Assembly (NCBI GenBank): GCA_945869855.1
Contig: CAMBQC010000011.1
Span: 1-32,706, forward strand
Source of the DNA: Prosthecobacter debontii
GTDB lineage: Bacteria; Verrucomicrobiota; Verrucomicrobiia; Verrucomicrobiales; Akkermansiaceae
Length of the DNA stretch: 32,706 nt
Direction of reading: 5' to 3'
The notes beneath the pieces were generated by a model. It saw only the letters and a list, made by a program, of their open reading frames with translations. It was not told the DNA's origin and searched no databases. Shown in pieces: positions 24,101 through 31,009 of this stretch. Each line of letters begins with the position of its first letter. The first letter of the stretch is position 1. The position numbers were made by a program, and so were the translations under genes.

Positions 24101-25637
24101 GATGCGACCAGCCGAAGAAGGATTTGGCAACCGGGTGGAAGCCCTTTTCGAGCATGTAGTCGGCGATTTGCGCGAGACTGGGGAGAGGAAGTGAAGGGTC
24201 AGCGGCCTGAATCCATTCTTGGGAAATTACGGCACTGGGTTGGCCGGAGGCTTGGCCGATAACGAGTCCCGGCTCGGTGGAGATGGAAACGCCCTCGAAT
24301 TTGAGGTCGCTTCCAAACAATGCGATGTGGAGTGCCATCCTGAGGAGGTAGGCGGGGAGTTCGGCGTTCTCGCGATCCAGCGCGGAGGAGTCATCCGCTT
24401 GGACGGGCACTTGGCCGAAGACGCCAGGCCAGGTGCGTTTGAGGGCGCGGATCCTGGTTTCATCAAACCATACCTGATGCTCGCTGGTGTATGAGGAAAT
24501 GGGATCGCCATGTTTGGCGAAAAAGGAAGCGAGGATCAGTTGCCCTGCATTTTCGGCCCAGACGAGATCCGTTCCATCTGTTTGCGGGCGGCCTCGACCT
24601 GCGCCACCGCCATGGCTCGCGTGACTGGCGGCTTGGAGGAATTCGCGGGCTTGGCGGGCGAGGTTTTCGGGGAGAGCTGAGAGGCTTTCATCAGACAGAA
24701 TATGGTGGATGAGATTGGGGTTGTCAACGGTGCGGGTGACCGGGACGACGATGGAGGCGGCGTTGATTTCTTCGGAGACCTCGAGGTTGTTGAGTTCTCC
24801 GAATGCTTTGAGTTCGCGCATGCCGATGAGGGCGATGTCCATCAGGGTGACGGGCTTGTCGTCGCGTCCTAGTTTCTCGCGGATGCTACGATAGATATCG
24901 TAGGTTTCCCCTATGACTTCGGTGCCGGGATCGAAGGTGACCTCGTCGATGGCGGTGAGGAAAGTGGTGTGGCGGCAGTGGTCGGACCAGTAGGTGTCCA
25001 ACATGCGGATCTCGGTAAGGGTGGGCGGGCGGTTTTCCTCCGTGCCGAAATAATTTTGGGTGAAGGCGATGTCGGCCTCGGCCATAGCGAGGGACATGGC
25101 TTTGCGGATTTTATCCGGGGTGTCTGTTAGGAAATCGTGGAGGATTTCTATGTCTTTGGGTTCTGGGACGACTGGGCGACCGAAGATCGCCCCCACGTTG
25201 ATCTCGTGGGAATCGACGGGGTTGATGACGTAGGATTTGATTGACGTGATCTCGGCGGATGAAAGCTCGCCGGTGAGGATGATGACGCGCGAAGAGGTGA
25301 CGGCGGGTTTGTCCTTTCCAGTGAGGATCTGGATGCACTGGGCGGCGGATTCGGCGCGCTGGTCGAACTGGCCGGGGAGGTAGGAGTGAGCGAAGGCGTG
25401 TTCGTTTTCCGCGAGGGAGAGGTTGTTGGCGATGGAATCGACCTGTGGCTCGGAGAGGATGCGGGTCGTGGCGATCTGGAAATCGGCTTCGTCGATGCCG
25501 GTGATGTCGTAGCGGTTGACTACGCGCAGGGAAGCGATGCGGGGCAGTGCGAGGGAGGCGCGGAGATCGTGCAGGAGGTGGCGGGACTCGGAGGCAAAGG
25601 GGGGGAGTTTTTCGACGAAGAGAGTGTGCTGTTTCAA
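21156..25637 (-). CDS. purL: Phosphoribosylformylglycinamidine synthase PurL, single chain, with an inserted kinase-fold domain and repeat insertions
   Basis: Fourth step of purine synthesis: FGAR + glutamine + ATP to FGAM. The order is PurS-like region (~1-170), linker YWSDHCRHTTF (216-226), ATP-binding synthetase halves (FKNETHNHPTEIEPFGGAATCLGG at 555; IGGKDSMSGSFNDLD at 1008) and a glutaminase domain (~1215-1493; Cys1319 in LGICNGFQ, His1401 in HGEGK). The motifs match the clade II PurL of Clostridium and Bacteroides, about 1230-1250 residues as I recall. This one has 1493. The excess is a ~245-residue kinase-like block (301-545) plus short repeat-derived inserts near 147-156, 852-873, 1109-1118, 1178-1214 and 1338-1357. 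The start is TTG 25637; an in-frame TAA lies upstream. All catalytic motifs are kept. Rho lies 81 bp upstream on the same strand. Confidence 0.95.
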   Translation of the reverse strand: MKQHTLFVEKLPPFASESRHLLHDLRASLALPRIASLRVVNRYDITGIDEADFQIATTRILSEPQVDSIANNLSLAENEHAFAHSYLPGQFDQRAESAAQCIQILTGKDKPAVTSSRVIILTGELSSAEITSIKSYVINPVDSHEINVGAIFGRPVVPEPKDIEILHDFLTDTPDKIRKAMSLAMAEADIAFTQNYFGTEENRPPTLTEIRMLDTYWSDHCRHTTFLTAIDEVTFDPGTEVIGETYDIYRSIREKLGRDDKPVTLMDIALIGMRELKAFGELNNLEVSEEINAASIVVPVTRTVDNPNLIHHILSDESLSALPENLARQAREFLQAASHASHGGGAGRGRPQTDGTDLVWAENAGQLILASFFAKHGDPISSYTSEHQVWFDETRIRALKRTWPGVFGQVPVQADDSSALDRENAELPAYLLRMALHIALFGSDLKFEGVSISTEPGLVIGQASGQPSAVISQEWIQAADPSLPLPSLAQIADYMLEKGFHPVAKSFFGWSHPNGIAVIDAKPDNFILSENGVVPIDLQIAPVPARITEEWLIQFKNETHNHPTEIEPFGGAATCLGGCIRDPLSGRSYVYQAMRFSGAGDPLTPFSETLPGKLPQKKICQVAAKGYSSYGNQIGLATGQVAEVYHPGYVAKRLEIGAVVAAAPRSNVFRGSPAPGDVILLIGGRTGRDGVGGATGSSKEHTETALENSAEVQKGDAPTERKIQRLFRNPQLTRKIKICNDFGAGGVSVAIGEIAPSLVINLDAVPKKYDGLDGTELAISESQERMAVCIDRSEIAYFIAEADKENLECVHVADVTDSGRLIMHWRGKEIVNLSRAFLDTNGVQQTAKVHVTDCRLQSATSPTDHRSPITDHLASLNICSQKGLGEMFDSSVGANTVLWPFGGKHQLTPPDAMVAKLPVLEGETDHATYMAWGFDPHLSENSPFLGAAYAVTESVCKAVAAGARLSDIRLTLQEYFPKLGQDPKRWGLPFAALLGAFRAQHELRLAAIGGKDSMSGSFNDLDVPPTLVSFALAPGLASLALSPEFKQPGSTVSIVETPILENGLPDFDALKQTAEALHNLNKAGKILSLHHIGKAGLAAAITKCCLGNHVGAIFGRPVNLFNEAYFQFLIEHNEALPTYLNSREIGTTTEAETLTLNGETHSLADLQSAWQSTLEPVYPSRPEAGSEIVNRGLMIVDTPLQSSTIRNPQSTISKPKVLIPAFPGTNSEYDSARAFHRVGATTHIEVFRNLSARHIAESIHSLAQKISESQILFIPGGFSAGDEPDGSAKFIATILRNPRVSDAISDLLENRDGLVLGICNGFQALVKTGLVPYGQIVDSGSKIEDSHLQSTIHDPSVQPTLIHNDISRHISQYVQTRIVSNSSPWLANMAVGEIHTVPVSHGEGKFFATPETLAALATNGQIATQYCDPSGTPTMEHPFNPNGSLAAIEGITSPCGRVFGKMAHSERFSENVAKNIPGNKAQPIFSAGVLYFS
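21575..21637. repeat. Inverted heptamer array inside purL (glutaminase domain)
   Basis: Left array of exact 7-bp units GATCGTG, GATCGTC, GATTGTA, GATGGGA (21575-21602), then right array ATCTTCG, ATCTTCG, ATCCGCT, ATCCACG, ATCTGCC (21603-21637). GATCGTGGAT (21575-21584) pairs perfectly with ATCCACGATC (21624-21633). Read in frame on the minus strand it encodes roughly SGSKIEDSHLQSTIHDPS, a stretch not expected in the glutaminase domain. Confidence 0.75.
22002..22098. repeat. Inverted heptamer array plus GC hairpin inside purL (linker before glutaminase)
   Basis: Heptamers GATCGTG, GATTGTG, GATTGCG, GATGGTG, GATGACT (22002-22036) face CAATCAT, CAATCCA, CGATTTA, CTATCTC, CGATCCG (22052-22086). 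ATCGTGGATTG (22003-22013) and CAATCCACGAT (22059-22069) pair perfectly over 11 bp. Adjoining it is a hairpin CCGGCC-TCC-GGCCGG (22084-22098). Together they encode PurL residues about 1180-1213 (RPEAGSEIVNRG ... RNPQSTIS) just before the glutaminase domain. Confidence 0.75.
22284..22313 (-). repeat. Copy 2 of the VGAIFGRPV palindromic insert in purL
   Basis: The 30-bp sequence is 27/30 identical to the copy at 25170-25199 and in the same reading frame, encoding HVGAIFGRPV (residues 1109-1118). On the minus strand its core forms a short hairpin (GAGCGATCTTCGGTCGCCC). It lies between the GxAxAITKCCLGN and LFNEAYFQF segments of PurL. Confidence 0.75.
23023..23083. repeat. TGATCGG x4 tandem repeat plus palindrome inside purL
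   Basis: Four exact copies of TGATCGG (23023-23050) are followed by a perfect hairpin CGGACTG-AAGTCGG-CAGTCCG (23063-23083; 7-bp stem, 7-nt loop). In the PurL frame this encodes about residues 852-872 (DCRLQSATSPTDHRSPITDH), between LDTNGVQQTAKVHV and LNICSQKGLGEMFDS, where relatives have a short linker. Confidence 0.8.
24003..24737 (-). other. Kinase-fold domain inserted in frame in PurL (residues ~301-545)
   Basis: In clade II PurL as I recall it, the strand after SEEINAASIVV runs directly into EEWLIQFKNETHNHP. Here about 245 residues intervene. They show a kinase layout: EHQVWFDETRIRALKRTWPG as beta strands with a lysine (Lys400) in the beta3 position, a helical region (AYLLRMALHIALFGSDLKFEG), a hinge-like ISQEWIQAADPSLPLPSL, a catalytic loop GIAVIDAKPDNFIL (Asp520, Lys522, Asn525), and VVPIDLQIA (Asp537) in the DFG position. 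The VxDxKPxNxL...PIDL pattern resembles the kinase domain of polyvalent proteins. The key residues are intact. No intein splice motifs are present at the borders, so it should stay in the mature enzyme. Function is unknown. Confidence 0.75.
25170..25199 (-). repeat. Copy 1 of the VGAIFGRPV palindromic insert in purL
   Basis: Encodes residues 147-156 (NVGAIFGRPV), after INPVDSHEI in the PurS-like region. On the minus strand the core GGGCGATCTTCGGTCGCCC is a hairpin with six perfect outer pairs (GGGCGA/TCGCCC). It is 27/30 identical to the copy at 22284-22313. Confidence 0.75.
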
Positions 25638-25718
25638 AACCTTAAACTTTAAATTTTAAATACGGATGAAGTTTGTGCTGCGCGGTTGGCAGGAAGCCAG
25701 CTGGAAGCGCGGCACTCC

Positions 25719-27431
25719 CTAGCCTTTGATCTCCATAAGCATCTGCGGGTTGTTGGGGAACTTTTTAACGAAGTAAAGCAGGCGCTCCATGGCTTCGAAG
25801 GGGCGGTGGCCGGAGAGGCCGCGGCGGATGAGGTGGATTTTGTGGAGGGTGTGTTCCTGGAGGAGGAGTTCCTCGCGGCGGGTGCCGGATTTGAAGATGT
25901 CCACGGCGGGATAGACGTAGTTTTCGGCGATCTTGCGGTCGAGGACGAGCTCCATGTTGCCGGTGCCCTTGAACTCCATGAAAATGGCCTCGTCGGCGCG
26001 GGAGTTGGTTTGGATGAGGGCGGTAGCGAGGATGGTGAGGGAGCCTCCGCCGCGGGTGTTGCGGGCCGCGGCGAAGAGGCGGCGCGGGACTTCGAGGGCG
26101 CCGATGGTGATGCCGCCGGAGCCGGTGGCGCGGTTGCGGCCTTCGCGGCCTCCGCCCATGTTTGCGTTGTAGGCGCGGGCGAGGCGGGTGATGGAATCCA
26201 TCAGGATGAAGACGTCCTTGCCGGCCTCGACGAGTCTTTTCGCGCGCTCGATGGCGAGCTCGGCGATGCGGCAATGGTTGCGCGCCTGCTCGTCGTTGGA
26301 GGAGGCGTAAATCTCTGCCCCGGGGAGGGCGCGGCGGAACTCGGTGACCTCCTCGGGGCGCTCATCGACGAGCAAAACCATCAGGTGGATCTGCTCGTCG
26401 TATTTTTCGCGGATCGCCTCCGCCATGTGGAGGAGCAGGGTGGTTTTTCCGGAGCGCGGGGGCGAGACGATGAGTCCGCGCTGGCCGCGGCCGACGGGTG
26501 CGACGATATCGACGACGCGGGTGGTGTAGCGGTCGGGGGTGGTTTCGAAAGCGATGCGCTTGTTGGGGTTGATCGCCTTGAGTTCGTCGAAGTGAGGGAG
26601 GACGGCGGCTTCCTCGGGAGGCATGCCGTTGACGGAATGGATTTCGACAAGCTGCGGGCCGCGGTTGCTGGTCTGGTATTGGCCGTGGAGCCATTGGCCG
26701 TGGCGGAGGGAATGGCGGCGGATGAGTTCCGGGGAGATGAAAATGTCTTCCTTGGCCTGCTCGAAATTCGCATCCGGGAGGCGTAGGAACCCGAAGCCTT
26801 TGGGTGTCATTTCGAGGAGGCCTTTGGTCTCAATCACCGGGCCGTTGAGGACGGTGGCGGAGCGGTCTTCCTGCGGCGCTTGGCGGTCGTTGCGCTCAGG
26901 GCGGTTTTCGTTCCAATGTTCGCGGCGCTCATGTGGTTCGTTGCGGTTGCCCCGGTTTAGTTCGCCGCCTTGGTCGCGGCGGCGCTTGCGTTTCTCGCGG
27001 CGTTTCTTGGAGCGGGAAATGGGCTGTTGGCCATCGTGGTGGGATGGCGGATGATTGACGGGGCCGCCGCCTGGGACGCGGCCGATGCGTGGGTTGTCGT
27101 TGGCTGGTGGTTGCTCGGGTTGTCTTTCCTCGCGTGGCGCGGATGGCTCCGGCAGCGGCGGAGGGATCGGGGCGGGGGCTTGGATGGGAAGGGGTGCTGC
27201 GCTTGCAAGGGGCGAGGGTTTCTCGATAACGGCGGGTTGTGCCTCAGAGGCCGCAGGAGCTTTCTTTGCCACCGCTTTTTTCGCAGCTGTTTTTACTGCG
27301 GCGACCTTCTTCTCGGCTTTCTTGGCCGCCTTTTTGGCGGGGACCTTCTTAGCGGCGGTTTTGCACGCGGGCTTTGCTTTGCTTTCCGGGGGAGGCATTT
27401 CGAAAAGGTCGTCAGTGGTGTTTTTGCTCAT
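25719..27431 (-). CDS. rho: Transcription termination factor Rho with long basic N-terminal extension
   Basis: Hexameric RNA helicase of 570 residues that ends transcription. The C-terminal ~370 residues are canonical: RNA-binding GFGFLRLPDANF with DIFISPELIRRHSLRHGQ, Walker A VSPPRSGKTTLLLHM, LMVLLVDERPEEVTE, VFILMDSITRLARAYN and GGGSLTILATALIQT. The first ~190 residues are a low-complexity extension: a Lys/Ala run like histone H1 (KKVPAKKAAKKAEKKVAAVK), a proline-rich stretch, then an Arg/Asn/Glu-rich patch (SRSKKRREKRKRRRDQGGE). ATG 27431 (MSKNTTDDLF) is chosen; the track start at 27920 adds 163 residues of non-conserved GC-rich frame that run into the divergent gene. It lies 81 bp upstream of purL on the same strand. 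Confidence 0.95.
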   Translation of the reverse strand: MSKNTTDDLFEMPPPESKAKPACKTAAKKVPAKKAAKKAEKKVAAVKTAAKKAVAKKAPAASEAQPAVIEKPSPLASAAPLPIQAPAPIPPPLPEPSAPREERQPEQPPANDNPRIGRVPGGGPVNHPPSHHDGQQPISRSKKRREKRKRRRDQGGELNRGNRNEPHERREHWNENRPERNDRQAPQEDRSATVLNGPVIETKGLLEMTPKGFGFLRLPDANFEQAKEDIFISPELIRRHSLRHGQWLHGQYQTSNRGPQLVEIHSVNGMPPEEAAVLPHFDELKAINPNKRIAFETTPDRYTTRVVDIVAPVGRGQRGLIVSPPRSGKTTLLLHMAEAIREKYDEQIHLMVLLVDERPEEVTEFRRALPGAEIYASSNDEQARNHCRIAELAIERAKRLVEAGKDVFILMDSITRLARAYNANMGGGREGRNRATGSGGITIGALEVPRRLFAAARNTRGGGSLTILATALIQTNSRADEAIFMEFKGTGNMELVLDRKIAENYVYPAVDIFKSGTRREELLLQEHTLHKIHLIRRGLSGHRPFEAMERLLYFVKKFPNNPQMLMEIKG

Positions 27432-27786
27432 TCGGGAGAGTAGTGAAAAATCGGGTGCGTCGTTCTTTGCTGATGGATGACGGCGTGGGAAACGTGGAGG
27501 CGGATAGGGTTCTAGGGCTTCACCGGGGATATGGAAATCCGACGGGAGCTTGGAAAAAGGGGGACGGCGCGGGGGTCGTTTCCGGTCGTGGATTCCATCG
27601 CGCGCGGCGGGAGGTGACGTGGGATTCGACCGGTGGCGTGGTGGCAAGGGAGAAGATCCCGAAGCCGCCAACCGTCGTGACAACACTCGCAACATGCGGA
27701 CTTGGCGGGCGTTTGGCAATCCCAAAAAACGGGCGGTGACAGGCGCTGGTTGACGTCTGCGGCGGCGGGTGTGAGTTTCGTGGCGG
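27432..27786. other. Divergent intergenic region between rho and the EEP lipoprotein gene
   Basis: These 355 bp must hold the promoters of rho (minus) and the phosphatase gene (plus). I see one TTGACG (27750-27755) without a good -10, and no RNA gene, hairpin with T-tract or repeat I can support. The rho frame stays open across it, which I take as a GC effect. Confidence 0.5.
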
Positions 27787-28719
27787 ATGTGGATACGGTT
27801 TATCGGAATTGCGGCAGCGCTGTTTTTGGTGGCGGCATGTGAAAGGGAGAAGCGGGTTCCGAGGGCGGTCGCGGTTTCTGAGGACGGGGCGATGGAAGTG
27901 AGCGCGATGACGTTCAACATCCGCTACGAGAACGGGGGCGACAAGGGTCGGCGGAGCTGGGGCGAGCGGGTGGTGGGCGTTGTGAAAATGCTGCGGGTGG
28001 AGCAACCGGATTTCCTGGGCATCCAGGAAGGTCTGCACGGGCAGGTGGCGGATCTGCGTGCGTCGTTGCCGGAATACGGCTTCGTGGGGATGGGGCGCAG
28101 AGATGGCATGCGCGAGGGGGAGTATTCGGGGATCTTTTACCAAAGGGATCGCTTTGCGGTGGATGGGGACAAGAGCGGGATGACCTGGCTTTCCGATACG
28201 CCGGACAAGCCTGGATCGATGACATGGGGAAATGAGATCCCGCGTGTCGCGACTTGGGTGCGGCTGTTAGATCGGGCGAGCGGGCAGGGGATCTGGGTGG
28301 TGAACATGCACCTCGATCATATCAACCAGCCATCGCGTGAAAAGGGCGTGAGGTTGATGGTGGAGAGATTGGTGAAGATGAATCGCCACAACGATCCGGT
28401 GTTATGGATGGGGGATTTCAATGCGGTGGAGGGGAATCCGGCGGTGTCTTTCCTCGCGGGCAAGCGGACACCGATCCCGGCGGTGCAAGGTTTCGAAGGG
28501 ATGGTCGAGACCTACGATGTGTTGAACGCCGGGGTGAAAGAACGCGGCACGCTGCATTTCTGGATGAGCGATCCGAACCGGCAGTGGAAGGTGGATCACA
28601 TTTTCATCTCGAAGGGAGGGGCGGTTCTACGATCGGGAGTTCTCCGGGGAAGGGAGCCGTATCTGTCGGATCATTTTCCGGTAACGGCCACGGTTCGGTT
28701 TCCGCCCCGCCGGAAATGA
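27787..28719 (+). CDS. Endonuclease/exonuclease/phosphatase family lipoprotein
   Basis: Predicted lipoprotein of 310 residues: signal MWIRFIGIAAALFLVAAC with the lipobox cysteine at 18. The catalytic domain follows the EEP fold in order: MTFNIRYENGGDKGRRSWGERV (Asn), DFLGIQEG (metal-binding Glu), EYSGIFYQRDRF, VNMHLDHINQPSREKGV (His), VLWMGDFNAVEGNPA (Asp/Asn), and SDHFPVTATV (Asp/His). All the expected acid-base and metal residues are visible. It probably hydrolyses a phosphodiester or phosphomonoester outside the cytoplasm; the substrate could be nucleic acid, sphingomyelin-like lipid or sugar phosphate. Its last 116 bp overlap the 3' end of the convergent TPR lipoprotein gene. Confidence 0.92.
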   Translation: MWIRFIGIAAALFLVAACEREKRVPRAVAVSEDGAMEVSAMTFNIRYENGGDKGRRSWGERVVGVVKMLRVEQPDFLGIQEGLHGQVADLRASLPEYGFVGMGRRDGMREGEYSGIFYQRDRFAVDGDKSGMTWLSDTPDKPGSMTWGNEIPRVATWVRLLDRASGQGIWVVNMHLDHINQPSREKGVRLMVERLVKMNRHNDPVLWMGDFNAVEGNPAVSFLAGKRTPIPAVQGFEGMVETYDVLNAGVKERGTLHFWMSDPNRQWKVDHIFISKGGAVLRSGVLRGREPYLSDHFPVTATVRFPPRRK

Positions 28720-30871
28720 TTTCTCGTAGGGATTGCTTAAAGGACTCGGGCCAAGTGAGTGAGTCGATGTTATCTAAGTTGTTCCACTTCGGGCTTATGG
28801 CGGTGAGTTGGGCGTGATGAGAGGCGGCCATTGTGGAATCGCCGAGCATGTTTTGGGCGATGGCTAAAAGTGCGGTAGTGTTTTCGATTTCGGCGGGAGG
28901 AAGTCCCAGTTTGGTGGCGTGTTTCAGGTAGCGGATGGCGTCTTCGGTGTGGTCTGTTAGAAGGGCGATCCAACCGGAGCGGATCGCGGCGGAGGGGGCG
29001 TTGGGGAAACGGAAGAGGCCGGTGTTGAGGATCTCGATGGCTTGGCGAGGGTTGCCGGTTTCGAAGGCGGTATGGGCGGCCTCGGTGTAGTCGGTGGGGA
29101 GGTGGTCGGCTTCCGGTTGGTGGGTGATGAGATCGATCCACGTCGCGTGGGCAGTATCGAAATCGGCGAGCGTGACGAAAGCCGTGGCACGGACTCGCAG
29201 GCACTCCGCAGCTTGTGTGCCGAGGCGTTGCGCGTATTCGGCGAGACGGATGGCGGTGGCGGCGTGCTTGGGATTTTCCGAAAGCATGCGGGCGGCGGCG
29301 ATGGCTTTCCCGGCGATGATGGCTTGGCCGAGGGTATCGATGGTTGCGGAGTCTGTTAGACGCAGCGAGAAGGCAGAGATGTCGTCTTCGGACGGATCAT
29401 CGGGAAGGGTGAGCGACAAAAGGTGATCCGCTTGATCCTTGCGGAAACGGTTCAGGAGCGGAGCGAAATCCGGGGATTCGTAGCCATGCCAATCCTGGGT
29501 GCGGCGGAGGTGATCGAAGTCTGTGTCCGGCGGAACCCCGCGATTCGCCAAGGCGAGCAACGCGGGAGGCAGGTCGGTTGCTTTTTCCATAGCGCGCGAG
29601 ATGAACTCCGGTTTCTGCGAATCCAGCGCGAGGAACAGGGCGGTGGCGAAGGGCAGCCCCTGGGTGGCGGAATCGATCACGGCGAGAGTGGCTTCGCGGT
29701 CGCCGGTGGCGAAGACTTGTTTGATGATGTCAGCGTGGGCACGGTCGGCTGCGGTGAGTTCGGGAAACTGTTCGGGATAGGCGTCGGCGAGCCGGCGGGT
29801 GATGGGTGTCTCCGCAGAAAAGATGCGCAGTGTTTCCGGAAGCCTGCCGGGTAGCTCCTTGGCGAGGGTTTCGAGCCGGTTCGGGGTGGGGATTTCCGTG
29901 AGGGTTTGGGTGGCGGGATCGAGCTTGTATCCGTTGAGGGCGTTGAGGAGGTTTCCAGAACTGTTAGATAGTTCTTCGGAGTCCAGGCGCAGCGTGCGAT
30001 GGATGGTGAGTGTGTTTTCCGCAGTTAGCCTGATGCCGGATGCGGGGCGCTCGGAGACGGTGGCTTTCTTGGAGGACGGAGGGTGGAATTCTGCGTCACC
30101 CGCGAGCGGGATTTCACATGCGCTTCCGTCATTCATTTCGATGCGGAGGGTGGTGCCCCCGAAGATGGCGGAGGTGACGAAGGCGGAACTCGGGATGAGC
30201 GTTTCGGAGCGCAGGGCTTCGCCGGTGTTGGAGTCGTGGATGCGCCAGATCTGCAAGCCGTTCGCATCCGTGGTCGGGTGCGCGAACAACAGTCCGTTCT
30301 CCGAAAAGGGCTGGCAGGTTTCGGGATCGAGCCCTTTCGCGAACGTGCCGAGGGCGGCGATGGGTTTCTGTGTTCCCGCATGGCAGAGGAAGTTGATTTC
30401 ATCGCGGTGGACGATGATGAATTTCGAGTCCGGCGAGACGTTGAGGTGGGTGATTCCTTTGGCTTTCGCGGGGAACATGACGGCACCGACGGAAGGTTCA
30501 TCGGAAAGTTTCCAACGGATCACGGTCGGGTATTCACCCCCGACGGCGACGAAGAGATTTTCGCCCGCCGCTTTGAAACGGAGCACGGGAAAAGGGTGGC
30601 GCAGCTCCTTGACGGGCAGGGTGAATTCCGTGGAAGCGAGGATCTTGTCGAGGGCGGATTGGGTTTCGGGCGAAGCTTGGTTTGAAAGGGATGCGACGAG
30701 GTAGGGGACGGCCTTGTGGGGCTCGTTGTGATCGAGGTGGTTTTTCGCAAGGGCGAGCTGCGCGGCGGCGAGCGTGGGATTGCTTTTGGGCGCGGGGGAG
30801 CCTTGGGGAGCGGCAGGCTTTTCCCCGCAGGAGATCAGGAGGGCTAGGATGATGAAGATCCCGGATTTCAA
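28604..30871 (-). CDS. Lipoprotein with propeller-like N-terminal half and TPR-like C-terminal half, function unknown
   Basis: Predicted lipoprotein of 755 residues (TTG start; signal MKSGIFIILALLISC, lipobox Cys15). Residues ~35-75 are a helical repeat (AAAQLALAKNHLDHNEPHKAVPYL). Residues ~90-330 read like beta-propeller blades (HPFPVLRFKAAGENLFVAVGG, THLNVSPDSKFIIVH, ENGLLFAHPTTDANGLQIWRIHDSNTGEAL). From ~500 to 710 there are TPR-like helices (AAECLRVRATAFVTLADFDTAHATW, AHTAFETGNPRQAIEILNTGLFRFP). This layout recalls verrucomicrobial WD40/TPR proteins linked to serine/threonine kinases, but no kinase domain is present. The proline-rich C-terminal tail lies antisense to conserved EEP motifs of the convergent gene and is likely unconstrained. 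An in-frame TAA upstream supports the TTG start. Confidence 0.75.
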   Translation of the reverse strand: MKSGIFIILALLISCGEKPAAPQGSPAPKSNPTLAAAQLALAKNHLDHNEPHKAVPYLVASLSNQASPETQSALDKILASTEFTLPVKELRHPFPVLRFKAAGENLFVAVGGEYPTVIRWKLSDEPSVGAVMFPAKAKGITHLNVSPDSKFIIVHRDEINFLCHAGTQKPIAALGTFAKGLDPETCQPFSENGLLFAHPTTDANGLQIWRIHDSNTGEALRSETLIPSSAFVTSAIFGGTTLRIEMNDGSACEIPLAGDAEFHPPSSKKATVSERPASGIRLTAENTLTIHRTLRLDSEELSNSSGNLLNALNGYKLDPATQTLTEIPTPNRLETLAKELPGRLPETLRIFSAETPITRRLADAYPEQFPELTAADRAHADIIKQVFATGDREATLAVIDSATQGLPFATALFLALDSQKPEFISRAMEKATDLPPALLALANRGVPPDTDFDHLRRTQDWHGYESPDFAPLLNRFRKDQADHLLSLTLPDDPSEDDISAFSLRLTDSATIDTLGQAIIAGKAIAAARMLSENPKHAATAIRLAEYAQRLGTQAAECLRVRATAFVTLADFDTAHATWIDLITHQPEADHLPTDYTEAAHTAFETGNPRQAIEILNTGLFRFPNAPSAAIRSGWIALLTDHTEDAIRYLKHATKLGLPPAEIENTTALLAIAQNMLGDSTMAASHHAQLTAISPKWNNLDNIDSLTWPESFKQSLREIISGGAETEPWPLPENDPTDTAPFPGELPIVEPPLPSR

Positions 30872-30956
30872 AGCGGTTTATTGGAGTGTAATGCCGGCGG
30901 GGGCTTGATTTGCCTATGCGCGAGCGTGGGGGCATTTATAAGCTTGGGAATGAGAG

Positions 30957-31003
30957 CGTTGGGACAGGATATCCCAACGACGGACTGGGACTCCAAGTCC
31001 CAG
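30957..31003. repeat. Two tandem perfect hairpins downstream of the U32 peptidase gene
   Basis: CGTTGGGA (30957-30964) pairs with TCCCAACG (30972-30979), and CTGGGACT (30985-30992) pairs with AGTCCCAG (30996-31003) around CCA; both 8-bp stems are perfect. They begin 7 bp past the U32 stop codon, in the 138-bp gap to the TPR gene. No T-tract follows on the minus strand, so a REP-like mRNA 3'-end element is more likely than an intrinsic terminator. Confidence 0.6.
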
Positions 31004-31009
31004 CCACGG

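Noticed and set aside
24003-24737. PurL insertion as an intein
   Set aside because: The borders lack a Cys/Ser start, an HN end followed by Cys/Ser/Thr, and any homing-endonuclease motif; the sequence instead has kinase-type motifs.
21597-25338. Many plus-strand ORFs opposite purL (for example 22242..22742 and 23043..23546)
   Set aside because: They are shadows of purL; their translations are Gly/Asp/Glu-rich and show no motif.
25686-26786. 366-residue plus-strand ORF opposite rho
   Set aside because: Antisense shadow of the conserved Rho coding region, with a repetitive G/A/D/E composition.
27432-27920. 163-codon N-terminal extension of rho in the ORF track
   Set aside because: It has no family similarity, crosses the divergent promoter region and the start of the EEP gene; open frames of this length are common in such GC-rich DNA.
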